Positions 58,106-64,000 of a stretch of DNA of 64,000 nt are shown piece by piece (within the stretch, counting starts at the first letter, position 1; every line of letters begins with the position of its first letter). Source of the DNA: Rubrobacter tropicus (GTDB taxonomy: Bacteria; Actinomycetota; Rubrobacteria; Rubrobacterales; Rubrobacteraceae); NCBI RefSeq assembly GCF_011492945.1, contig NZ_CP045119.1:682001-746000 (forward strand), given 5' to 3'. The translations under genes were made by a program, and so were the position numbers. Below the pieces are notes generated by a model, which did no database searches, was not told the DNA's origin, and was given only the letters and a program-made list of their open reading frames with translations.

Positions 58106-58563
58106 GCCGCTCAGGCGTTCTGCGGTCGTTCGGCGCGCTGGTCTCGGGGGCGATCTTCGGCCTCGGGCTCGCCGTCTCCGGCATGATGAACCCCGCGAAA
58201 GTCATAGGCTTCCTCGACGTCGCGGGAGACTGGGATCCCACGCTCGCCTTCGTCATGGGCGGGGCGCTCCTCGTGACCGTTCCGGCTTTTCGCCTGATCC
58301 TCGGCCGCGGGCGCCCCGTGTTCGACCGCAGCTTCGCGCTACCCGACCGGACGGCCGTGGACGGGCGCCTGATCTCCGGCGCGGCCCTCTTCGGCGTGGG
58401 CTGGGGCATGGTCGGCTTCTGCCCCGGCCCCGCCGTCGCCGCCCTCGCCACGGGCCTGACCCCCGTGCTCGTCTTCGTAGCAGCCATGGTCGCGGGCATG
58501 GCTTTGCAGAGCTGTCAGCAATCAGCCCTTAGCTATCAGCGAAGGAAAAAAGCCGAAGGCTGA
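58102..58563 (+). CDS. YedE/YeeE-type sulfur transport membrane protein, second half
   Basis: 153 residues. GTG overlaps the stop of the first half (GTGA), so the two are coupled. GAIFGLGLAVSGMMNPAKVIGFLDVAGDWDP and FGVGWGMVGFCPGPAV are characteristic, with a conserved Cys in GFCPGP. The C-terminus from about residue 135 (LQSCQQSALSYQRRKKAEG) is encoded by a heptamer array, so the original end has been replaced or extended by repeat sequence. Confidence 0.88.
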   Translation: MSRSGVLRSFGALVSGAIFGLGLAVSGMMNPAKVIGFLDVAGDWDPTLAFVMGGALLVTVPAFRLILGRGRPVFDRSFALPDRTAVDGRLISGAALFGVGWGMVGFCPGPAVAALATGLTPVLVFVAAMVAGMALQSCQQSALSYQRRKKAEG

Positions 58564-58605
58564 GAGCGGAGGCCGAAGGCCGCAGCGGGCTGAAAGCTGA
58601 ACAAC
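58505..58605. repeat. heptamer array overlapping the YedE 3' end
   Basis: cagagctgtcagcaatcagcccttagctatcagc is translated at the end of the gene. Inverted copies (gctgagagcgg, gggctgaaagctga) follow after the stop. Confidence 0.85.
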
Positions 58606-58640
58606 GCGGTTTTCGGACGCATCTAGCTTCCGAAAACCGC
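58606..58640 (-). terminator. 12-bp hairpin at the amidase stop
   Basis: GCGGTTTTCGGA (58606-58617) pairs with TCCGAAAACCGC (58629-58640). The stop codon of the minus-strand gene lies in the loop. Confidence 0.6.
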
Positions 58641-59558
58641 CAGCGGTAGATACGAGGAGACGATCCAGTTCGGGGCGTCGACGACCTCGGAGATCTTGAG
58701 GTCCACCACCAGGCTCGCCAGCGCGTAGGCCTCGACCGGCTCCAGCCCGTACGTGGTGCTTATGTGCTCGACCATCGCCCGGACGGAGTCTTTCGTGGCC
58801 TGCATGAGGTCCGGGTTTACGCCCATCGTCGCGTACCAGCCGCCGTCGTCGACGAGCGGCGTCAGCGGGCCGGGCGTCTGGAACTGGGGGGCCGGGATGC
58901 TCTTGCCCTTCACCAGGTCGAAGCGAAGCGCCGCGTACATCGGGCACTCGATGCCCGTGACGCAGACCTCGCCGTCGCCCTGGGCGGCGTGGGCGTCGCC
59001 GCAGGAGAACAAGGCGCCCGCGTGCTGCACCGGCAGGTAGAGGACAGAGCCCTTCGTGATGTGCCTGGTGTCCATGTTGCCGCCGAACGGTCCAGGCGGC
59101 ATGATGACAGGCTTTTCGGGGCCGGTGGGGGAGACGCCCATCGTGCCGAAGAAGGGCTCTATCGGGATCACAACGTCGTCCTTGAAGAACGTGTAGTCGC
59201 CGTTGGTCAGGTCGAAGATCTTCAAGTAGGCGTCCGGGAAGTCCTCCGGCAGGAGGCCGAAGCCGGGCAGGATCGCCGTCCAGCCCCACCCCACGGTGTG
59301 GATGTCCAGAACCTCGACGGCCAGCACGTCGCCCGGCTCGGCGCCCCGCATCGCGACGGGACCGGCCAGCGGATAGAGCTTCTCCCAGTCCAGGTTCGCG
59401 AGGTCCTCGGCCGTCGAGTCGGGCGTTACCTGCCCGTCGGAGACCTCCCGCGTCCGGTAGACGACCGTGTCCCCGGGCTCGACGGTCAGCACCGGCTCCT
59501 GCTCGTTGTCCCAGACGTAATGGACCCTGTCCTCCGGAAAGTAGTGCGTCCTCGCCAC
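58623..59558 (-). CDS. acetamidase/formamidase family protein
   Basis: Hydrolyses formamide, acetamide or a related small amide to ammonia and acid. 311 residues with the FmdA/AmdA pattern: VLTVEPGDTVVYRTREVSDGQ, GPVAMRGAEPGDVLAVEVLDI, GPFGGNMDTRHI, SCGDAHAAQGDGEVCVTGIE and TPGPLTPLVDDGGWYATMG. GTG start with GAGGAGGAC. Single gene between arrays. Confidence 0.93.
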   Translation of the reverse strand: MARTHYFPEDRVHYVWDNEQEPVLTVEPGDTVVYRTREVSDGQVTPDSTAEDLANLDWEKLYPLAGPVAMRGAEPGDVLAVEVLDIHTVGWGWTAILPGFGLLPEDFPDAYLKIFDLTNGDYTFFKDDVVIPIEPFFGTMGVSPTGPEKPVIMPPGPFGGNMDTRHITKGSVLYLPVQHAGALFSCGDAHAAQGDGEVCVTGIECPMYAALRFDLVKGKSIPAPQFQTPGPLTPLVDDGGWYATMGVNPDLMQATKDSVRAMVEHISTTYGLEPVEAYALASLVVDLKISEVVDAPNWIVSSYLPLAVFGS

Positions 59559-59601
59559 GGGCGTCCTCCTCGTCTCGCTTGGCCTGGGACGTACTTTCTC
59601 A

Positions 59602-59703
59602 TAATTCGGCTTTCAGCTTTCAGCTATCAGCCCTCAGCTATCAGCGAGCGAAAAAAGCTGACCGCTGAAAGCGGAGGCGAAGCCGGAGCGGGCTGAAAGC
59701 TGA
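59602..59703. repeat. heptamer array, palindromic layout
   Basis: ggctttcagctttcagctatcagccctcagctatcagc, then inverted gctgaccgctgaaagcgg ... gggctgaaagctgacgg, ending at the hairpin at 59708. Confidence 0.85.
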
Positions 59704-59707
59704 CGGC

Positions 59708-59746
59708 GCGGCCTGTGAAGAGGCTAGATGCCTCTTCACAGGCCGC
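59708..59746 (-). terminator. 17-bp perfect hairpin at the PLP enzyme stop
   Basis: GCGGCCTGTGAAGAGGC pairs with GCCTCTTCACAGGCCGC over a 5-base loop and directly abuts the minus-strand stop at 59747. No T-run. Confidence 0.7.
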
Positions 59747-60979
59747 TCAAAACCTGTCCAACGCCTGTTCGAGGTCGTCCATTACGTCGTCCGGGTGCTC
59801 GATGCCGACGGAGAGGCGGATGAGGTTCTCCCCGACGCCCAGCCTCTCGCGCCGGGAGGGGGAGAGCTCGCGGTGGGATGAGGTGGCGGGGTGGATCGCC
59901 AGCGTGTAGACGTCGCCGAGGCTCGGGGCTTTTACGCAGAGGTCGAGCGCGTTGAGGAAACCGAAGGCCGCCTCCCGGCCTCTCCCGGGTTCGACGGCCA
60001 GCTCGAAGGAGACGAGGCCGCCTGTGTCGGAGAGGACCCGGCCGGCGGTCTTGCGGTCGGGGTGGTCCTCCAGGGAGGGGTGGTTGACCTTCGAGACCCT
60101 CGGATGCCCCGACAGACGCGCGGCTATCTCCCGCGCGTTCTTGCACTGGCGTTCCATTCTCAAAGGCAGGGTCTTGAGGCCGCGGTGGGCGAGCCAGGCC
60201 TCGAAGGGGCCGAGGACGCCGCCGACGAGCTTGCGGATGCTCTCCACGGCCGCGTCGTAGGGCGGCTTCGCCACGACCACGCCCGCGGTGATGTCGCCGT
60301 GTCCCGAGAGGTACTTGGTCGCGCTGTGGACCACGATGTCCGCGCCGAGGTCGAGCGGGCGCTGCAGGTAAGGGGTTCCGAAGGTGTTGTCCACTATAAG
60401 GGCCGCCCCAAAAGCGCGCGTTATCTCCGCAAGCCCCGCGACGTCCGCGACCCGCAAGAGCGGGTTCGAGATGGTCTCTACCATAACCGCCCTGGGCTTC
60501 GACTCCGCGACTTTCTTCTCGACTTCTCCGAGGTCGTAGGCGTCGAAGAAGCGGGTCTCCACGCCGTTTGCCCCGAAGACCTGAACCAGCAAGGTCGCGG
60601 TCGAGCCGTAGAGTTGCTCGGCGGCGAGCGCCGTCGCCCCGTCCGCCAACTCCGCGGCCGCGAGCGCCGCGTGCGTGGCCGCCATCCCGGAGCCGAAGGC
60701 GAAGGCGCGGGCCTCTCCCCGCAGGCCCTCCAGCGCCCCGACCGCGCTCTCGAAGGCGCGCACGGTCGGGTTGTCGTAGCGGGCGTAGCTGTAGCCGGGC
60801 TCCTCGCCGCCGAGCACCCTGTCCGTGGTCTGGACGTCGGGGTGGGAGAAGGTGGTCGAGGCGTAGATGGGCGTCGAGATCGGGTAGAAGTCCCCACCGC
60901 CGTCCGGGGTTCTGTCGGGACGGCCGTGTCGCTCGCCGGCGTGCACGGCCCTGGTGTCGAAGCGTCTGTTCTCGTTCAT
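59747..60979 (-). CDS. trans-sulfuration family PLP enzyme (cystathionine gamma-synthase/lyase type)
   Basis: Handles sulfur amino acids through a PLP aldimine. 410 residues. TRAVHAGERHG, PISTPIYASTTF, YSYARYDNPT, AFGSGMAATHAAL, PRAVMVETISNPLLRVADV, ALIVDNTFGTPYLQRP and VHSATKYLSGHGD (catalytic Lys) are diagnostic. The sequence does not separate MetB, MetC and methionine gamma-lyase. Upstream on the minus strand AGGATAGG precedes the ATG. Confidence 0.93.
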   Translation of the reverse strand: MNENRRFDTRAVHAGERHGRPDRTPDGGGDFYPISTPIYASTTFSHPDVQTTDRVLGGEEPGYSYARYDNPTVRAFESAVGALEGLRGEARAFAFGSGMAATHAALAAAELADGATALAAEQLYGSTATLLVQVFGANGVETRFFDAYDLGEVEKKVAESKPRAVMVETISNPLLRVADVAGLAEITRAFGAALIVDNTFGTPYLQRPLDLGADIVVHSATKYLSGHGDITAGVVVAKPPYDAAVESIRKLVGGVLGPFEAWLAHRGLKTLPLRMERQCKNAREIAARLSGHPRVSKVNHPSLEDHPDRKTAGRVLSDTGGLVSFELAVEPGRGREAAFGFLNALDLCVKAPSLGDVYTLAIHPATSSHRELSPSRRERLGVGENLIRLSVGIEHPDDVMDDLEQALDRF

Positions 60980-60999
60980 GGTCGCCTATCCTAACCTAT

Positions 61000-61215
61000 C
61001 CTGGTCAGCACGCTGGCTTCGCGAGCTTGTCGGCCCGCTCCGGCTCCGCCTCCGCTCTCGGCCCGCTTCGCAGCCCTCGCTCTCGGCCGTCAGCTTCTTG
61101 CCGTGGAGAGTCAGGCCCGGCCGCGTCTGGCGAGACGGTTCGGGGGCCGGGTGCCGTAGGTGTACAGACAACTCGCTGAAATGCTGACCGGCTGAAGTGC
61201 TGACAGGCTGAAACG
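61000..61215. repeat. heptamer/REP-like array
   Basis: ggtcagcacgctggcttcgcgagc, gctctcggcccgcttcg, ctctcggccgtcagc and then ctgaaatgctgaccggctgaagtgctgacaggctgaaacgct. This 216-base gap has no gene. Confidence 0.7.
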
Positions 61216-61217
61216 CT

Positions 61218-61874
61218 TCACATTGCGGAGCCGAGCATTTTAAGGCACCTGTTTCGGGCTTCGGTGTCTTGCTCGTCTCGGGCCTGGATCTTCCCGTACT
61301 TCAGTGCTTCCTCGGGTGTCAGCCTCCCGGCCGCGAGGTCCAAGAAGGTGCGGGCCTCGCCGGAGACCGCGACGTCCGGTGCTTCGGCCGGTCCCTGCCT
61401 GGCCTCGACCACGCCGTCGTCTATGCGCAGGTGGAACGCCTCCCCGTCGATGCGGAACTCGTAGGTCTCCCGCAGGCCCACCGCCGCGCCGGGCTCGAAC
61501 AGGGACCTCAACGCCATCGCCGCCCACGCCGGGCGCCGCTCGTCCCCGTCCCGCGGCTCCCCCGCGAGCCTGGAGCCCCACCGCGACAGCGCCACGATGA
61601 CCGGCTCAAGCGCCCGGCCGAGCTCCGTCAACTCGTAGACGCCCGACCCCGCGGGCGGCGGCAGCGTACCGCGCCGCAAGACCCCGTGCTCCTCGAGCGC
61701 CTTCAGCCGCGCGGCCAGAAGGTTCGTCCCGATCCCGGGTAGCCCCCCCAGAAGATCCTTGAACCGCTTCGGCCCCGTCAGGAGCTCGCGCACCAAGAGC
61801 AACGTCCAACGCTCCCCCACGACGTCCAAAGCCCGCGCCACCGTGCAGTGCTGGTCGTAACTCCTCTTGCCCAT
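61218..61874 (-). CDS. HxlR-type winged-helix regulator with extra C-terminal domain
   Basis: 218 residues. The N-terminal ~95 are HxlR: CTVARALDVVGERWTLLLVRELLTGPKRFKDLL, TNLLAARLKALEEHGVLRRG and the wing YELTELGRAL. The remaining ~115 residues (ETYEFRIDGEAFHLRIDDGVVE, AEAPDVAVSGEARTFLDLAAGRLTPEEAL) resemble an SCP2-like lipid-binding fold, so ligand sensing is plausible. GGGAG precedes the ATG. It is divergent from a sigma-70 gene across an AT-rich region. Confidence 0.85.
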   Translation of the reverse strand: MGKRSYDQHCTVARALDVVGERWTLLLVRELLTGPKRFKDLLGGLPGIGTNLLAARLKALEEHGVLRRGTLPPPAGSGVYELTELGRALEPVIVALSRWGSRLAGEPRDGDERRPAWAAMALRSLFEPGAAVGLRETYEFRIDGEAFHLRIDDGVVEARQGPAEAPDVAVSGEARTFLDLAAGRLTPEEALKYGKIQARDEQDTEARNRCLKMLGSAM

Positions 61875-61916
61875 AACCGCAGCTCCCAGTACTGTTTAAA
61901 ATAACATAGTTGTAGC

Positions 61917-61945
61917 TTGAAAATTATATAGTAATGGTGTATATT
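61917..61945 (+). promoter_or_regulatory. sigma-70 promoter of the second sigma gene
   Basis: TTGAAA (61917-61922), 17 bases, TATATT (61940-61945). The surrounding AT-rich stretch (61891-61950) may also bind the divergent HxlR protein. Confidence 0.7.
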
Positions 61946-61983
61946 TACAACCGATGGAGAACGAATATTTTGGGGGATCTAAT

Positions 61984-62847
61984 ATGGCCGAAGAGGTTCA
62001 GAGAACGGTTGCGCCGGGGCGGACTTCGGAGACGCCGGAGTTGTTACCGGGTTATTTCGCGCGAATCGACAAGGGCAGGTTGCTCTCACGGGAGGAGGAG
62101 ATGGATCTCGCGCGGAGGGCGCAGGCCGGTGATCTTCGGGCGAGGCAGCGGCTCATCGAGAAGAACCTGAGGCTCGTGGTGAGCGTCGCAAAGAAGTACA
62201 GGGGGCAGGGCTTGCCCTTCGAGGACCTCATCCAGGAGGGCAACCTCGGTTTGATGAAGGCCGTCGAGAAGTTCGATCCCGAAAAGGGTTGGAGGCTCTC
62301 GACGTACGCGACGTGGTGGATCCGCCAGGGCGTGCAGCGCGCCGTCGCCGACAAGGGAAGGACGATCAGGGTGCCGGTGCACAGGGGCGACAAGGTCCGC
62401 AAGATGGCCCGCACCTACAACGAGCTCTCCGCCGAACTGGAGCGGGAGCCCACCGACGAGGAGGTTGCCGGGCGGCTTGAGTGGCCCGTGGAGCAGGTGC
62501 GAGATCTGAAGAGCTCCCTGTGGGACGCGACGAGCCTCAACCAGTCGCTCTCCTCAGATGGCGACGGTTCGGAGCTCGGCGAGCTCATCACCGACGAGCG
62601 GTCCTCGGATACCGCCGGGGAGGTCATCAGCGAGATCGAGACCGCGGGCCTCGAAGAGGCCATCGGGCGGCTCCCGGAGCGTCACAGGACCGTCCTGATC
62701 CGTCGCTACGGCCTCGGCGACGAGGGCGTCTCCACCCTGGCCGAGCTCAGCGACGAACTCGGCATCTCCCGCGAGCGCGTCCGCCAGGTCCAGCGGGAGG
62801 CCGAGCGGATGCTCGCCACGAGCGAGTACGGCCGGGCGGCGGCCTAG
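61984..62847 (+). CDS. sigma-70 family RNA polymerase sigma factor (RpoD-like, short)
   Basis: 287 residues from ATG 61984 (GGGGGATC upstream; ATG at 61954 would add 10). Regions 1.2 ([25 protein letters not shown]), 2 ([60 protein letters not shown]), 3 and 4 ([40 protein letters not shown]) are present. No long region 1.1, so it is probably a group 2 factor. Paralogous to the gene at 8795. It has its own strong promoter and terminator. Confidence 0.94.
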   Translation: MAEEVQRTVAPGRTSETPELLPGYFARIDKGRLLSREEEMDLARRAQAGDLRARQRLIEKNLRLVVSVAKKYRGQGLPFEDLIQEGNLGLMKAVEKFDPEKGWRLSTYATWWIRQGVQRAVADKGRTIRVPVHRGDKVRKMARTYNELSAELEREPTDEEVAGRLEWPVEQVRDLKSSLWDATSLNQSLSSDGDGSELGELITDERSSDTAGEVISEIETAGLEEAIGRLPERHRTVLIRRYGLGDEGVSTLAELSDELGISRERVRQVQREAERMLATSEYGRAAA

Positions 62848-62874
62848 CGCCCAACGATCTACGACACCGACACG

Positions 62875-62911
62875 AAGCCGCCACGCGAACAGCGCGTGGC
62901 GGCTTCAAGGT
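62875..62911 (+). terminator. 13-bp hairpin terminator of the sigma gene
   Basis: AAGCCGCCACGCG (62875-62887) pairs perfectly with CGCGTGGCGGCTT (62893-62905) over AACAG, then CAAGGTTTTC. Confidence 0.8.
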
Positions 62912-63000
62912 TTTCAGGTTCCAAGGCTTTCAGGGGTGCCCGGTGGAGCGGGGTGCTGGCTTCCAACCCCTCAAAACCTCAAAGCCTCGAGACCTTCTGC
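62906..63000. repeat. third repeat variant (aggtttt/aaggctttcagg)
   Basis: aaggttttcaggttccaaggctttcagggg and inverted cccctcaaaacctcaaagcctcgagacc show a period similar to the other arrays but a different unit. Confidence 0.5.
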
Positions 63001-63073
63001 ACGACGTAGCGAGGTCTCCACGCCAGCCGCTTCTATACTAGGAAGCCGCAAAGACTTCGACGAAAGGTTTTCC

Positions 63074-63397
63074 GTGGAGAACGCGCAGAACAGGATCGAC
63101 TACTTCGAGCGGATGCTGGCGGACAACCCGGAGAACCCGACGGGGCTGCTCGCGCTCGCCAACGAGTACAAGAAGGCCGGGCGCGACGAGGACGAGGCGG
63201 CCGTTCTCAAGAGGTACGTCGAGGCCAACGAGGACGAGGGCAACGCGTACCTGCGCCTGGGCGAGGTGTTGACGAAGTTGGGCCGGGAGGACGAGGCCAG
63301 GGAGGCCTACGGGACGGGCATTCGGCAGGCCGAGAAGTTCGGGCACAGCGGGATGGCCGAGGACCTCAGGCTCGCGCAGGTCCAGCTCGGGAGGTAG
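63074..63397 (+). CDS. TPR-type protein
   Basis: 107 residues. GTG at 63074 has GAAAGG upstream. Two tetratricopeptide-like helix pairs are visible: RIDYFERMLADNPENPTGLLALANEYKKAGRDEDEAAVLKRYVE, then GNAYLRLGEVLTKLGREDEAREAYGTGIRQAEKFG. Protein-protein interaction is the likely role; the partner is unknown. It lies alone, upstream of kgd on the same strand. Confidence 0.82.
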   Translation: MENAQNRIDYFERMLADNPENPTGLLALANEYKKAGRDEDEAAVLKRYVEANEDEGNAYLRLGEVLTKLGREDEAREAYGTGIRQAEKFGHSGMAEDLRLAQVQLGR

Positions 63398-63512
63398 GCT
63401 TGAGGTTGCAGGTCGCCTGCTCCGCAGGCTCTCAGGCTTCAGGGTTGCGAGGTCGGGACCTGGACCCGCCGACCGAACCTGTAACCTGAAGCCTGTAGCC
63501 TGAAACCCGGCG
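63398..63512. repeat. AGGCNTC-type repeat, palindromic layout
   Basis: aggctctcaggcttcagggttgcgaggtcggg ... cctgtaacctgaagcctgtagcctgaaaccc flank a short spacer after the TPR gene. Confidence 0.8.
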
Positions 63513-63600
63513 TCGCGGCCTCCGTTGGTGGCGGTGTAAGAGAGAGCCCCTCTGGGGTAAAACCATACCTGCCATGTGGGGTATCATAAAGAGGATCAAG

Positions 63601-63629
63601 TTGTCTTCTAGCCTTGCCAAAAGTGCTAA
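63601..63629 (+). promoter_or_regulatory. possible promoter of kgd
   Basis: TTGTCT (63601-63606) and TGCTAA (63624-63629) are 17 bases apart. The -10 is weak. Confidence 0.3.
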
Positions 63630-63633
63630 GCGG

Positions 63634-63663
63634 GGGGAGGCGGGGTTGGTGCCCCGTCTCCCC
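63634..63663 (+). other. 12-bp hairpin in the kgd leader
   Basis: GGGGAGGCGGGG pairs with CCCCGTCTCCCC (one G-U) over TTGGTG, 49 bases before the GTG. It has no T-run; it could be a stability or attenuation element. Confidence 0.45.
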
Positions 63664-63712
63664 TCATGGACGCCTGGACTTCTCTGAAAAAGCAACGTGA
63701 GGGTGTGATCCT

Positions 63713-64000
63713 GTGGAGAGACAATCGGAGTACCAGTTTTACGGGCCCAACCTGGGCTACGTGCTCGAGTTGTACGAGAGGTATCGCGAAGACCCGAACT
63801 CCGTGGACGAGGGGGCTCGGGAGTTCTTCGAGTCCTGGAGCCCGCCGCGGTCCAACGGGGCGAACGGGAGTGCCGCGACGGCGTCGCGGGATCTCGAGCT
63901 CGACGTCGAGAAGGCCGTCGGGGCCTCCAAGCACGTCAGGCACATCAGGGACTTCGGGCACAGGGCGGCCAAGCTCGACCCGCTGGGCAGCGAGCCGCCC
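63713..64000 (+). CDS. kgd: 2-oxoglutarate dehydrogenase E1 / Kgd, N-terminal part (cut by window end)
   Basis: The visible 96 codons read VERQSEYQFYGPNLGYVLELYERYREDP then VDEGAREFFESW, the E2-binding N-terminal segment of E1o and multifunctional Kgd proteins of actinobacteria, followed by a low-complexity linker and a charged helix (HVRHIRDFGHRAAKLDPLG). The enzyme decarboxylates 2-oxoglutarate with thiamine diphosphate in the TCA cycle, and lpdA/lipA/lipB at 31-36 kb would serve the same complex. GTG start with GAGGGTG. Whether the acyltransferase domain is fused cannot be seen here. Confidence 0.8.
   Translation, partial: MERQSEYQFYGPNLGYVLELYERYREDPNSVDEGAREFFESWSPPRSNGANGSAATASRDLELDVEKAVGASKHVRHIRDFGHRAAKLDPLGSEPP

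Noticed and set aside
63634-63663. Intrinsic terminator before kgd
   Set aside because: No T-run follows the hairpin, and it lies in the kgd leader; listed only as a hairpin.

Overview
The window is high-GC DNA (codon third positions almost all G or C) from a deep-branching actinobacterium; the gene complement fits a Rubrobacter-like organism. Signs are class E-type sortases with LPxTG clients, a Met-tRNA synthetase with the actinobacterial type of KMSKS loop, an atypical flavin-dependent thymidylate synthase, DUF1990, an HTH-fused citrate synthase, an E1o/Kgd-type 2-oxoglutarate dehydrogenase start, and several mRNAs that look leaderless. There is no rRNA operon, CRISPR array, prophage or IS element; one tRNA (Lys, CTT) is present. 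The genus assignment is inference from gene families.

Layout. 1-5 kb: a Met-rich secreted protein, a GH5-like glycoside hydrolase whose motifs are in circularly permuted order, two candidate small RNAs around tRNA-Lys, a degenerate HD protein and a GNAT. 5.6-9.6 kb: a GHKL/STAS signalling pair, an operon of small proteins including two paralogous Cys-rich ones, and a sigma-70 factor. 9.8-18.4 kb: housekeeping genes (thyX, rhodanese, MFS, metG, dut, DUF1990, an RTX-type protein, ydjM-like, yqeK, cinA). 18.54-18.81 kb: a stand-alone structured RNA with its own promoter and terminator. 18.8-30.5 kb: ABM/MarR pair, divergent citrate synthases, a glutamate-cysteine ligase-like/NUDIX/CPBP operon, DAGK-moaD-moaE, a CarD-like hypothetical, a haem-oxygenase-fold oxidase, a methyltransferase and mutM. 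30.7-35.6 kb: lipoate group (lpdA, NUDIX, lipA, nitronate monooxygenase, lipB). 35.7-46.5 kb: VOC, VIT-like, a frameshifted ADP-forming acyl-CoA synthetase/GNAT, a 1472-residue Ig-like repeat exoprotein, MscS, and an ECF sigma/anti-sigma pair. 46.7-52.2 kb: STAS protein, then a duplicated cell-surface cassette (LPETG protein + sortase, LPDTG protein + sortase) and a CHRD protein. 52.2-64 kb: four-helix protein, class I aldolase, a YyaL-type protein, a VapBC-like pair, DUF5946, split YedE/YeeE, amidase, a cystathionine-type PLP enzyme, HxlR regulator, a second sigma-70 factor, a TPR protein, and the start of kgd.

Nearly every intergenic gap carries degenerate heptamer arrays of two kinds (AGCNNTC-like and AGGCNTC-like, in both orientations). 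Several minus-strand genes end with a perfect hairpin directly at the stop codon, followed by such an array. In a few places the arrays have been read into gene C-termini.

The strongest candidates for something new are the circularly permuted GH5 enzyme, the structured RNA at 18.58-18.81 kb with a 14-nt complement of the 16S rRNA 3' end, the doubled sortase/client cassette, the operon of paired Cys-rich small proteins next to a GHKL/STAS switch, and the heptamer-array plus hairpin gene ends. All similarity statements come from motif recognition by eye; no search or folding program was run.
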